A DNA stretch of 64,000 nt, taken from assembly GCF_000473045.1 (NCBI RefSeq), contig NZ_AXAY01000025.1, positions 1-64,000 of the forward strand, written 5' to 3'. The stretch is from Bradyrhizobium sp. WSM3983 (GTDB lineage: Bacteria; Pseudomonadota; Alphaproteobacteria; Rhizobiales; Xanthobacteraceae). Under the pieces are notes generated by a model that was not told where the DNA came from, did not search any database, and saw only the letters and a program-made list of their open reading frames with translations. Of the stretch, positions 44,284-51,717 are shown in pieces; the stretch's first letter is position 1, and every line of letters starts with the position of its first letter. Position numbers and translations under genes: made by a program.

Positions 44284-44735
44284 GCACGGCATCGTAGACA
44301 GGCGTGCGGCTTCGCAAAGGAGCGTGGTTGCGGGAACAGGATTTGAACTTGTAACCTTCAGTTATTGGTCGATGTCCCGAGCCTAGTTTGAGCGATTGGT
44401 CAAATCCAAGCGGCTCAACTTCAATCCCGAGACCGAGGTGCAGATCACGTCGCAGAACGCTACCGTCGACTGATCGTCTCTTCGCTTGTGTTCGACCTTT
44501 CCTATTTTTACGCCATCGTCGCCGATTTCCACACGCGCGTTCAGCACCTCTTCTCCAAACCGAGATATTCGGTTTTGATGAGCTCGCACCTCAGTCGGTC
44601 TAGAGCAGTACGGGGAATACCACAGCGTTTCAAGAGAGACGCGAAACAGTCGATCGGAAAGCGAGCAGCAGAACGTGTAAAGCAGCCCATTTGTCAGAAT
44701 GAAATCCGACTCTCTCGCTAAGTCTTTGAAAAGGT
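44284..44735. other. Right border region of the island
   Basis: About 450 bases without a credible gene. It contains the decayed initiator-tRNA end at 44325-44366. A short open stretch then reads RLVKSKRLNFNPETEVQITS and stops at 44473; it looks coding-like but matches nothing I know. AT-richer DNA follows up to the tRNA-Gly. No recombinase remnant could be recognised. Confidence 0.5.
44325..44366 (-). pseudogene. Decayed 3' half of an initiator tRNA (tRNA-fMet)
   Basis: Read on the minus strand, the segment ends with an encoded CCA preceded by GCAA and contains the T arm GTTCAAATCCTG. Over ~42 bases it follows the rhizobial initiator-tRNA 3' half, differing by about five substitutions and one missing base in the anticodon-stem region. 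The 5' half is absent. It can be a displaced att fragment from an element that once used the tRNA-fMet gene, now mutated. Confidence 0.6.
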
Positions 44736-44779
44736 TGGAGCGGGTGAAGGGAATCGAACCCTCGTATTCAGCTTGGAAG
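44736..44779 (-). repeat. att copy inside tRNA-Gly (proximal end of the island)
   Basis: The 3' 44 bases of the tRNA gene, identical to 36429-36472 and in the same orientation. Together they define the ends of the island. Confidence 0.92.
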
Positions 44780-44809
44780 GCTGCTGCTCTACCATTGAGC
44801 TACACCCGC
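44736..44809 (-). tRNA. tRNA-Gly (anticodon TCC)
   Basis: Complete 74-base gene with encoded CCA. The acceptor GCGGGTG pairs with CACCCGC, the D arm is GCTCAATGGTAGAGC, the anticodon loop is CTTCCAA (anticodon TCC, reads GGA/GGG), and the T loop is GTTCGATTC. Its 3' end is the integration site of the island to the left, and the 44 bases shared with the distal copy rebuild the gene after insertion. Confidence 0.96.
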
Positions 44810-44920
44810 GACACCGGCTCCCTAACACGGCCGGGCGGCGGTCTCAACTGCCCCTGGGACCGCTTTCGCCGGGTTTCCGGCCGTTGCGCACAGGCCGGTT
44901 CCGCCCCACGCCGCCGGCCC

Positions 44921-44949
44921 TTAACAGCGGCGGCCTTCCGACCTATATT
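44921..44949 (+). promoter_or_regulatory. Sigma-70-type promoter of the 14-codon ORF unit
   Basis: TTAACA (44921-44926) and TATATT (44944-44949) are separated by exactly 17 bases; each hexamer differs from the consensus at one position. Start of transcription would be near 44956, giving a leader of about 30 bases before the GTG. This is the best promoter-like sequence seen in the window. Confidence 0.7.
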
Positions 44950-44984
44950 GAGATTTCCCGCAATCAACGAAAGGAGGTGATCCA

Positions 44985-45029
44985 GTGTCTTTTACCAAGC
45001 GCTGTCACCTCGCTGGGATCGCCCGCTAG
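44985..45029 (+). CDS. 14-codon small ORF with a perfect extended Shine-Dalgarno
   Basis: GTG start, peptide MSFTKRCHLAGIAR, TAG stop. Directly upstream, AAAGGAGGTGATCC (44970-44983) is complementary over 14 bases to the 3' tail of alphaproteobacterial 16S rRNA, with seven bases from GGAGG to GTG. A good promoter lies ahead and a strong terminator follows 62 bases after the stop, so the unit is a self-contained ~170-base transcript. The peptide is basic with one Cys and one His and has no membrane segment. It could be a leader peptide without a downstream gene, a functional micropeptide, or an mRNA whose ribosome binding is itself the function. Confidence 0.68.
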   Translation: MSFTKRCHLAGIAR

Positions 45030-45090
45030 GCTTTGAATAGAGGCTTGGCATCGGGGCGCTCTCAGCCCTGGACCAGCGAGCAAGAGATCG

Positions 45091-45127
45091 GGCGCGACGG
45101 GGTCTCCCCGCCGCGCCTTTTTCTTTT
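45091..45127 (+). terminator. Rho-independent terminator of the small ORF unit
   Basis: Stem GGCGCG-A-CGGGG / CCCCG-C-CGCGCC with a three-base loop, one internal mismatch, followed by TTTTTCTTTT. Very stable and textbook in form. It also separates this unit from the convergent small gene at 45147-45332. Confidence 0.92.
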
Positions 45128-45146
45128 GTAAGATTTTTCTCCGACT

Positions 45147-45332
45147 TCAGAAGCCGAAGATGGCGAGCACGGACGGGCGCTTGCCGCGGCGGCTCTCGAC
45201 GATGCGCTCGCCGCCACTCTCGACCGAGCTGCCGTAATAGCGGTGATGGCCAGCCTGGTCATGCAGATCGGCGGGCTCCGACTTCCCTGCCCGCCGCGCA
45301 CCGCAGATGATCTTGACGGTCTGACCCGACAT
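45147..45332 (-). CDS. Conserved small basic protein, unknown function
   Basis: Sixty-one residues, MSGQTVKIICGARRAGKSEP with ADLHDQAGHHRYYGSSVESG and a basic end RGKRPSVLAIFGF. A GGAGG Shine-Dalgarno lies five bases before the ATG, which supports it as a real gene. No signal peptide or membrane segment. Not assigned to a family; the Gly-Lys run in RRAGKSE is too short to be a P-loop. Confidence 0.62.
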   Translation of the reverse strand: MSGQTVKIICGARRAGKSEPADLHDQAGHHRYYGSSVESGGERIVESRRGKRPSVLAIFGF

Positions 45333-45535
45333 TGCCGCCTCCGATGAGCCTCAACTATTCTTGTGGCCATCAGTCGCCTCGGCTTCGGCCGGCGTTCACC
45401 CCGCCGGGCGGCAATCGGGTTTCAGGACAGTTTCGTCGCACAGTCGCGACGCAATATTCTAATCTCCGGGATTGTCGGTCCCGGCGGCGGTCATAAGTCC
45501 TTTGGGCTGTGCGCCCGAAAGCAAGCGAGGTGAAG

Positions 45536-45922
45536 ATGCTTTACGCGATCCTGGCCTATCACGTGGAAGACGAGCTTTTGGAATGGACGCCTGAACAGGA
45601 CGCCGCCGTCGTGGCCAAGGTCATCGAGGTTCAGGCGCCCTTGAGGGCAAGCGGACACCTTGGGCCGGCCGCTCGTCTGGATGACACAAGAAAGGCCCAC
45701 ACCTTGCGTGGCCCCAGCGCCGGCATCGTGCTGGACGGACCGTTTGCCGAGACCAAGGAGCAGCTACTGGGCTTCCACTTGGTCGAATACGACACGGATG
45801 AGGAGGCGATCGCGGCGGCGCGGAAGCTGCGTGAGGTCAATCCGAGTGCGGTCTACGAGATCCGCCCGGTCAAGCTTTACGTGCCCGCCGATGGGTTCGG
45901 CGCGACGCCGTCGGACAAATAG
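45536..45922 (+). CDS. YCII-related (DGPF-type) domain protein
   Basis: Protein of 128 residues. The ATG at 45536 is preferred over an upstream in-frame start because GCGAGGTGAAG precedes it. It starts MLYAILAYHVEDELLEWTPE and contains GHLGPAARLDDTRKAHTLRG, VLDGPFAETKEQLLGFHLVE and YEIRPVKLYVPADG. The DGPFAETKEQLLGF motif is the hallmark of YCII/DGPF proteins, a ferredoxin-like fold often found next to ECF sigma factors; none is seen here. Likely cytoplasmic, function unknown. Confidence 0.88.
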   Translation: MLYAILAYHVEDELLEWTPEQDAAVVAKVIEVQAPLRASGHLGPAARLDDTRKAHTLRGPSAGIVLDGPFAETKEQLLGFHLVEYDTDEEAIAAARKLREVNPSAVYEIRPVKLYVPADGFGATPSDK

Positions 45923-45925
45923 GGT

Positions 45926-46555
45926 CTACGCATCCGGCCCGCTCGGGGTCCCATAGAAGCGCCGGATCAGAAGCCCACCGAAGGCAATGAACCACAGGAA
46001 GGGTGCGACACGCGGAGCGAATGCTGCAACGATCGTGCCCGGAATGAACACGAGCAGCGGAAACAGCGAGGCCATGGTCTCGCGCCGCCAGCCGCCCAAA
46101 ATAGTCCACCACAGCCAGGCATTGAGGCCTGCAATGGCGGTCAGGTGCAGGCCGTAAAGCACCGCTACCGCACTGCTCGTGTCGTAGTTGGTGTACAGGC
46201 CGTTGGTCACCGGCAGCAGCACGATAGAGAGCAGGAAAAACAGATTGAGGATCACCGCGCCGCGGCTCCCGACAGGCTGACGCGCAAGCCGCCGGTGATG
46301 GCTGATCCAGAACAGGCCGGCGATGATGAAGCTGAGCGCAAAGCCCGCAAGCTTGCCGGAATAAGCCTGGGCGAGATCGCTCCAATCGGGCGCGCTGGTG
46401 AACACTGCTGCTTTGGGTAGGTCGTAGGCCAATAGCGTCATGGCGACACCAAAGATGGTGTTGCTCAGCGATTCCAGCCGCCGCATCTCAAACTGGTCGG
46501 GCTTGAGCTCGGTCATGCCGGGTGCGCGCTTTTTCGGGCTGGAACTTTGGGCCAT
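45926..46555 (-). CDS. TMEM175-family (DUF1211) membrane protein, possible K+ channel
   Basis: Integral membrane protein of 209 residues with six predicted helices, the size of the bacterial single-repeat TMEM175 channels that assemble as tetramers. Helix 1 carries the family motif in the form RRLESLSNTIFGVAMTLLAY; the usual FSD of the selectivity gate appears as LSN. Other segments are GFALSFIIAGLFWISHHRRL, VILNLFFLLSIVLLPVTNGL and LFPLLVFIPGTIVAAFAP. The divergent FSD motif makes K+ selectivity uncertain. It is convergent with the YCII gene and divergent from the helicase gene. Confidence 0.85.
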   Translation of the reverse strand: MAQSSSPKKRAPGMTELKPDQFEMRRLESLSNTIFGVAMTLLAYDLPKAAVFTSAPDWSDLAQAYSGKLAGFALSFIIAGLFWISHHRRLARQPVGSRGAVILNLFFLLSIVLLPVTNGLYTNYDTSSAVAVLYGLHLTAIAGLNAWLWWTILGGWRRETMASLFPLLVFIPGTIVAAFAPRVAPFLWFIAFGGLLIRRFYGTPSGPDA

Positions 46556-46645
46556 CTTTTCCCTAGGTGTTAATTGGAGTTCCGTCCAGCCGCATTGCGA
46601 TTCGCGCGCGGATCGTTGATTCTGCAGGCTTCACCGGGGCGATTC

Positions 46646-48703
46646 GTGACAACCTATCTGGACACGCTCAATGCGGAGCAGCGCCGCGCCGTGGAGCATG
46701 GCGTGGCCGATGGCGCGACCGTGGGCGCCCCCCTGCTCGTCATTGCCGGTGCGGGCTCCGGCAAGACCAATACGCTCGCTCACCGCGTCGCGCATCTGAT
46801 CGTCGCGGGCGCCGATCCCCGCCGCATCCTGCTGATGACGTTCTCGCGCCGCGCCGCGGCCGAGATGGCCGGACGCGTCGAGCGCATCGCCCGAAAGGTG
46901 CTGGGCGAGAACAACGCCGCGATCATGCGCGACGCGCTCACCTGGGCCGGCACCTTCCACGGCATCGGCGCGCGGCTGTTGCGCGAATATGCCGAGCGGA
47001 TCGGCGTTGATCCCGCCTTCACCATCCACGACCGCGAGGATTCCGCCGACCTGATGAATCTGGTCCGGCACGAACGCGGGTTGTCGAAGACGGAGAGCCG
47101 CTTTCCGGCCAAGGGCACCTGCCTGTCGATCTATTCGCGCTGCGTCAATGCCGAGATGGAGATCGAGAAGATCCTCGGCCAGCATTATCCCTGGTGCGCC
47201 GGCTGGGCCGCCGAACTGAAGGGGCTGTTTGCCGCTTACGTCGAGGCCAAGCAGGCCCAGCACGTGCTCGATTACGACGATCTGCTGCTCTACTGGTCGC
47301 AGATGATGAGCGACGTGCTGATCGCCGACGAGATCGGCGGCCGCTTCGATCACGTGCTGGTCGACGAATATCAGGACACCAACCGCCTGCAATCCTCGAT
47401 CCTGCTGGCGCTGAAGCCTGATGGACGCGGGCTCACTGTCGTCGGCGACGATGCGCAGTCGATCTATTCGTTCCGCGCCGCCACCGTGCGCAACATCCTG
47501 GACTTCCCGCAGAGTTTTTCGCCGCGCGCGGAAATGATCACGCTCGACCGCAACTATCGCTCGACCCAACCCGTGCTTGCGGCGGCCAACGGCGTCATTG
47601 GCCTTGCGCGCGAGCGCTTCACCAAAAATCTCTGGACCGACCGCACCGGGTCGCAGAAGCCGCAGCTCGTCACCGTGCACAACGAGGCCGACCAGGCGTG
47701 CTACATCGTCGAGCAGGTGCTGGCCAATCGCGAGCAAGGCGCGCTGCTCAAGCACCAGGCAGTGCTGTTCCGGACGTCCTCGCATTCCGGCCCGCTGGAA
47801 ATCGAGCTGACCCGCCGCAACATCCCGTTCGTGAAATTCGGCGGGCTGAAATTTCTCGACGCCGCGCATGTCAAGGACGTGCTGGCGCTGCTGCGCTTTG
47901 CCGAGAACCCGCGCGACCGCGTCGCTGGTTTTCGCATCCTGCATCTGCTGCCGGGCATCGGTCCCGCCACCGCACAGCGCGTGCTGGACCAGATGGCCGA
48001 GAGCATCGACCCCCTGCACGCGCTCGGCCAGCTTGCGGGGCCGCCGCGCACCGGTGCGGACTGGACTGGCTTCGTCCGCACCGTCGAGAATTTGCGCTAT
48101 TCAGAATGGCCTGCAGATCTCGAGCGCGTGCGGCTGTGGTACGAGCCGCATCTCGATCGCCTGCACGAAGATTCCGAGACGCGCCGCGCCGATCTGATGC
48201 AGCTCGAGCAGATCGCAAGCGGCTATGCCTCGCGCGAGAAATTTTTGACCGAGCTCACGCTCGATCCGCCGGATGCGACCAGTAACAAATCCGGACCGCC
48301 GCTGCGCGACGAGGACTATCTGATCCTCTCCACCATCCATTCCGCCAAGGGGCAGGAGTGGAAGTCGGTGTACGTGCTCAACGTCGTCGACGGCTGCATG
48401 CCCTCCGATCTCGGCGCCGGCACCAGCGCCGAGCTCGAGGAGGAGCGCCGCCTGCTCTATGTCGCGATGACGCGCGCCAAGGACAATCTGCATCTCGTCG
48501 TGCCGCAGCGCTTCTTCGTCCACGGCCAGGCTGCCAAGGGCGACCGCCACGTCTACGCCTCGCGCACCCGCTTCATCCCGGAGCAGCTGGTCTATCTGTT
48601 CGAGCGCACCGCCTGGCCGAAGGCCGGTGCGGGCGCGGCGCGCACCGCGGCGCAGGGGCCGAAGATCGACATCGGCGCGCGGATGCGGGGGATGTGGCGG
48701 TAG
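46646..48703 (+). CDS. UvrD/PcrA-like superfamily 1A DNA helicase
   Basis: ATP-dependent 3'-5' helicase, 685 residues from the GTG at 46646 (VTTYLDTLNAEQRRAVEHG), with GGGGCG upstream; a TTG 72 bases earlier would add a tail without similarity. SF1 motifs: I, VIAGAGSGKTNTLAHRVAHL; Ia, LLMTFSRRAAAEM; II, HVLVDEYQDTNRLQ; III, TVVGDDAQSIYSFRAA; IV, LDRNYRSTQPVL; V, LSTIHSAKGQEWKSVYVL; VI, LLYVAMTRAKDNLHL. Domain 2B carries GIGPATAQRVLDQ. Shorter than UvrD but typical for this alphaproteobacterial group; probably a repair or replication-restart accessory helicase. Confidence 0.93.
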   Translation: MTTYLDTLNAEQRRAVEHGVADGATVGAPLLVIAGAGSGKTNTLAHRVAHLIVAGADPRRILLMTFSRRAAAEMAGRVERIARKVLGENNAAIMRDALTWAGTFHGIGARLLREYAERIGVDPAFTIHDREDSADLMNLVRHERGLSKTESRFPAKGTCLSIYSRCVNAEMEIEKILGQHYPWCAGWAAELKGLFAAYVEAKQAQHVLDYDDLLLYWSQMMSDVLIADEIGGRFDHVLVDEYQDTNRLQSSILLALKPDGRGLTVVGDDAQSIYSFRAATVRNILDFPQSFSPRAEMITLDRNYRSTQPVLAAANGVIGLARERFTKNLWTDRTGSQKPQLVTVHNEADQACYIVEQVLANREQGALLKHQAVLFRTSSHSGPLEIELTRRNIPFVKFGGLKFLDAAHVKDVLALLRFAENPRDRVAGFRILHLLPGIGPATAQRVLDQMAESIDPLHALGQLAGPPRTGADWTGFVRTVENLRYSEWPADLERVRLWYEPHLDRLHEDSETRRADLMQLEQIASGYASREKFLTELTLDPPDATSNKSGPPLRDEDYLILSTIHSAKGQEWKSVYVLNVVDGCMPSDLGAGTSAELEEERRLLYVAMTRAKDNLHLVVPQRFFVHGQAAKGDRHVYASRTRFIPEQLVYLFERTAWPKAGAGAARTAAQGPKIDIGARMRGMWR

Positions 48704-48798
48704 ACGCACAAACGGAAACCGAGCATTTCCGGAAGCCGCCTTGTCACTTGGCCGCGGCCCATTAAATTTGGTCGATCCTCCCCACAGAGACCTGATCG

Positions 48799-49830
48799 AT
48801 GACCGCACCGCTCGAATTCGGACTGGATACTTTTGGCGACGTCACCAAGGACGCCACCGGCAGCATGCTTCCGCATGCGCAGGTGATCCGCAATGTCGTC
48901 GACGAGGCGGTGCTGGCCGACGAGCTCGGACTCGACTTCATCGGGCTCGGCGAACATCACCGTGCCGATTTTGCGATCTCCTCGCCCGAGACCGTGCTCG
49001 CGGCCATCGCGTCGCGCACCAAGCGCATCCATCTCGGCTCGGCCGTGACCGTGCTGAGCTCTGACGATCCGATCCGCGTATTCCAGCGCTTTGCGACCTT
49101 GGATGCGCTTTCCAACGGACGCGCCGAGGTGATCCTCGGCCGCGGCTCGTTCACGGAATCATTTCCGCTGTTCGGCTTCGACCTCCGCAAATACGAAGAG
49201 CTGTTCGAGGAGAAGCTCGATCTGTTCACAGCACTGCTGTCGCAGAAGCCCGTGAGCTGGCAGGGCAAGCTGCGTCCGCCACTGAAGGACCAGCTGGTCT
49301 ATCCGCCGGTCGAGAATGGTCAGCTCAAAACCTGGATCGGCGTCGGCGGCAGCCCGCAATCGGTGGTGCGCGCCGCGCACTACGACCTGCCCTTGATGCT
49401 CGCCATCATCGGCGGCGCTCCCGAGCGCTTCGCGCCCTACGTCGATCTCTATCACCGCGCCTTCAAGGAGTTCGACCGCCCCGCGCAGCCGATCGGCGTG
49501 CACTCGCCCGGTTACGTCGCCGAGACCGACGAACAGGCCCGCGAGGAGCTGTGGCCCGACTACAAGGCCATGCGGGACCGCATCGGCCGTGAGCGCGGCT
49601 GGCCGCCGATGGGCCGCGACGAGTTCGTCAGCGAGGCCGAGCACGGCTCGCTCTATGTCGGCTCGCCTCAGACAGTCGCGCGCAAGATCGCCAAGACAGC
49701 GAAGGCGCTTGGTGTTGCTCGGTTTCAGCTGAAATATTCGGCGGGACCGCTGCCGCACGAGAAGCTGATGCGGAGCATCGAACTCTACGGGCGGAAGGTG
49801 GTGCCGATGGTCAGGGAGATGCTGGGCTAG
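48799..49830 (+). CDS. LLM-class flavin-dependent oxidoreductase
   Basis: Luciferase-like monooxygenase fold, 343 residues, full length. It starts MTAPLEFGLDTFGDVTKDAT. Family features are DELGLDFIGLGEHHRADFAI (the EHH motif), TKRIHLGSAVTVLSSDDPIR, RFATLDALSNGRAEVILGRG and VGSPQTVARKIAKTAKALGV. It belongs to the single-component Atu2307/SP_0267-like group. Uses FMNH2, substrate unknown. Gene stands alone after the helicase; no reductase partner nearby. Confidence 0.9.
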   Translation: MTAPLEFGLDTFGDVTKDATGSMLPHAQVIRNVVDEAVLADELGLDFIGLGEHHRADFAISSPETVLAAIASRTKRIHLGSAVTVLSSDDPIRVFQRFATLDALSNGRAEVILGRGSFTESFPLFGFDLRKYEELFEEKLDLFTALLSQKPVSWQGKLRPPLKDQLVYPPVENGQLKTWIGVGGSPQSVVRAAHYDLPLMLAIIGGAPERFAPYVDLYHRAFKEFDRPAQPIGVHSPGYVAETDEQAREELWPDYKAMRDRIGRERGWPPMGRDEFVSEAEHGSLYVGSPQTVARKIAKTAKALGVARFQLKYSAGPLPHEKLMRSIELYGRKVVPMVREMLG

Positions 49831-49839
49831 CGCTTCGCG

Positions 49840-49947
49840 ACAGCCCGCCTGCGCCCTTCGGGCTACGGCGCGGCAGCCTTCGCCAGCTTCGCGCAACGGT
49901 CATCTTGGCTGGCTTGCCTAGCCGAAGCTCGCGAAGCGAGCGAAGGC
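49840..49947. repeat. REP-like palindromic intergenic sequence
   Basis: The spacer between the oxidoreductase and tRNA-Tyr is made of related short units (GCCTTCGCCAGCTTCGCG, GCCGAAGCTCGCGAAGCGAG, GCGAAGGCTGG) that can pair with each other into a long imperfect hairpin ending at the tRNA. This is the look of the repeated intergenic palindromes found in Bradyrhizobium genomes; copy number cannot be judged from one window. Confidence 0.5.
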
Positions 49948-50033
49948 TGGTGGGGGAGGCAGGACTCGAACCTGCGAAGCCATGAGGCGGCTGATTTACA
50001 GTCAGCTCCCTTTGCCACTCGGGACACTCCCCC
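49948..50033 (-). tRNA. tRNA-Tyr (anticodon GTA)
   Basis: Class II tRNA of 86 bases with encoded CCA. The acceptor GGGGGAG pairs with CTCCCCC-type 3' end, the anticodon stem-loop is CTGACTGTAAATCAG (anticodon GTA), then a long variable arm GCCGCCTCATGGC and the T arm GTTCGAGTC. It diverges from rlmB. Confidence 0.96.
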
Positions 50034-50240
50034 GCTCGACGGCAGCACAATCGGGCCGGACCTTGCCGGCGGACCGAAGACGGCCATGGAACGTGAAGGC
50101 CGCGACAGCCCGGATGGGGGCGCGACCGGGCGCGTTTATGGGCGAAGGGGTGGGGCAAAGTCAACCGAGGCGAACAGCTAAAATGGCCCCTGGAGGCACC
50201 CAAATTGCCATATTCCGGGACCCGTGACACAAGCGAGCCC

Positions 50241-51071
50241 ATGAAGGATCGAAAATTCATCCCCAAAGGCGCCCGGAGCGGGTCTAAGCCCTTCAACAGG
50301 CCCGGGAAATCGGCCGGCCGGTCGGCCTGGCGCGAACGCGATTCGCACGCCGACGGGCCCGTCATCCTCTATGGCTGGCACACCGTCACCATGGCGCTCG
50401 CCAACCCGCAGCGACGGATCCGCAAGCTGACGCTGACCGAGAACGCCGCACGGCGCCTAGCGGACGAAAACATCGAAACCCGCGTCTCACCCGAGATCGT
50501 CCGGCCCCAGGAGATCGACCGCTTGCTCTCCCCGGACGCCGTGCATCAGGGCCTGCTCGCCGAAGCCGATCCCCTGCCCTCGCCGGATATCGAGGCTCTG
50601 GAGCAGGAAGGCATGGTGCTGGTGCTCGACCAGATCACCGATCCGCACAATGTCGGCGCCATCCTGCGCTCGGCCGCAGCGTTCGCGGTGAAGGCGATCG
50701 TCACCACCGCGCGCCACAGCCCGGAAGCAACCGGCGTGCTCGCAAAAGCCGCCTCCGGCGCGCTCGAGCTGGTGCCGATGATCACGGTGCAGAATCTCGC
50801 CCGCGCCCTGAACGAGCTGAACGAACTCGGCTTCCAGACCGTCGGCCTCGACAGCGAAGGCAGCGAAGACCTCTCGAACGTCACGCTGCGCGAGCCGCTC
50901 GCGCTGGTGCTCGGCGCCGAAGGCAAGGGTCTGCGGCAATTGACGCGCGAGACCTGCAGCGTCGTGGCGCGGCTTGACATGCCCGGCGAGATCAAGAGCC
51001 TCAACGTCTCCAACGCTGCCGTGCTCTCGCTCTATGTCGGCGCGAGCCGGCTTGGCTTGATGAAGCGCTAA
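50241..51071 (+). CDS. rlmB: 23S rRNA (guanosine-2'-O-)-methyltransferase RlmB
   Basis: SpoU/TrmH-family enzyme that methylates G2251 of 23S rRNA using S-adenosylmethionine, 276 residues. The ATG at 50241 (MKDRKFIPKGARSGSKPFNR) gives a basic, disordered N-terminal tail of ~40 residues, then the RNA-binding L30-like part (VILYGWHTVTMALANPQRRI). The knotted SPOUT domain has the three motifs LVLDQITDPHNVGAILRSAA, LALVLGAEGKGLRQLTRE and LNVSNAAVLSLYVG. It is followed by a shared terminator. The neighbourhood with tRNA genes is common for rlmB. Confidence 0.95.
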   Translation: MKDRKFIPKGARSGSKPFNRPGKSAGRSAWRERDSHADGPVILYGWHTVTMALANPQRRIRKLTLTENAARRLADENIETRVSPEIVRPQEIDRLLSPDAVHQGLLAEADPLPSPDIEALEQEGMVLVLDQITDPHNVGAILRSAAAFAVKAIVTTARHSPEATGVLAKAASGALELVPMITVQNLARALNELNELGFQTVGLDSEGSEDLSNVTLREPLALVLGAEGKGLRQLTRETCSVVARLDMPGEIKSLNVSNAAVLSLYVGASRLGLMKR

Positions 51072-51073
51072 CA

Positions 51074-51115
51074 AACGAAAGCGCCCGTCCACATCACGCG
51101 GACGGGCATTTCGTT
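51074..51115. terminator. Bidirectional terminator between rlmB and the convergent gene
   Basis: AACGAAA and GCCCGTCC pair with GGACGGGC and TTTCGTT around a nine-base loop, giving A-tracts on one side and T-tracts on the other. Both rlmB (plus) and the Gly/Tyr-rich gene (minus) end here. Confidence 0.85.
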
Positions 51116-51133
51116 GGTTCAACCGATCAGAGA

Positions 51134-51673
51134 TCAGTAATAGCGGCGCAGCACGCGATGGCCGCCGTAATACGGCGCATAGCGATGGGCGTAGCCATAG
51201 CGCGGGCCGTAGCCGTAATGCGTGCGCGGCAGATAGCCGTAGCGCGGGCCATAGCCGTAGCGATACGGACGATAGTGCGGCCGGTGATAGTAGGCGGCTG
51301 GCGCTTCGACGGCAGATGCACCATAGCCGTGGCCGTAACCATAGCCGCGGCCATAGCCGTAGCCATAATTAGCGGGCGCGACGACCGCGTCCTCCTGGTA
51401 GGTCGGATGCGGCGCGAAGGCGCCCGGACCGGTGTAGGTCGGGCCCTGGTTGACGTAGTAATATTGCGAGGTCGGCTCGGCGAGGCGCTCATAGCCGCCG
51501 CCATAGCCATAGCTGGCACCATAGCCGTAGCCATAACCACCGCAGCCGGTGTTGCAGCCGGAATAGACCGGCGCAACCGGCTGGCACGGGCTGAAGCCGC
51601 AGGCCATCGCCGGCGCGCTGCCCACAAACATCACGGCAGCCGCCGCGACCAGTCCCGAAATCATCTGACGCAT
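51134..51673 (-). CDS. Exported Gly/Tyr-rich repeat protein
   Basis: Protein of 179 residues with AGGAGAG before the ATG. A signal peptide (MRQMISGLVAAAAVMFVGSA, cleavage near PAMAC) is followed by a Cys-containing segment CGFSPCQPVAPVYSGC and then long runs of GYG, YGYG and YGPRYGY-type repeats with His and Arg. Composition is low-complexity, about one quarter Tyr and one quarter Gly. Such proteins may form cell-surface fibres or phase-separate, or bind metal through His/Tyr; none is proven here. Confidence 0.75.
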   Translation of the reverse strand: MRQMISGLVAAAAVMFVGSAPAMACGFSPCQPVAPVYSGCNTGCGGYGYGYGASYGYGGGYERLAEPTSQYYYVNQGPTYTGPGAFAPHPTYQEDAVVAPANYGYGYGRGYGYGHGYGASAVEAPAAYYHRPHYRPYRYGYGPRYGYLPRTHYGYGPRYGYAHRYAPYYGGHRVLRRYY

Positions 51674-51717
51674 TACTCTCTCCTGTTGATTTCCGTTTTG
51701 TTGGATTTTGACGTTTC

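Larger units (their letters stand above)
36473..44735. mobile_element. 8.3-kb genomic island in tRNA-Gly(UCC), integrase not visible
   Basis: The segment between the two 44-bp copies of the tRNA-Gly 3' end. Its cargo is two GlxA-type regulators, two alpha/beta hydrolases, three paralogous small proteins, a nitrilase and a frameshifted NmrA-like gene. No tyrosine or serine recombinase, transposase or conjugation gene is present, so the island is either a decayed integrative element or one mobilised in trans. A decayed tRNA-fMet 3' end inside its right border hints at an earlier nested integration. Confidence 0.82.

Noticed and set aside
44970..44983. Apparent 3' end of 16S rRNA (AAAGGAGGTGATCC is the complement of its tail)
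   Set aside because: No other rRNA sequence is present. It is an extended Shine-Dalgarno in front of a short ORF.
46631..48019. Leftward open frame of 462 codons opposite the helicase
   Set aside because: Antisense shadow of a gene with all SF1 motifs intact.
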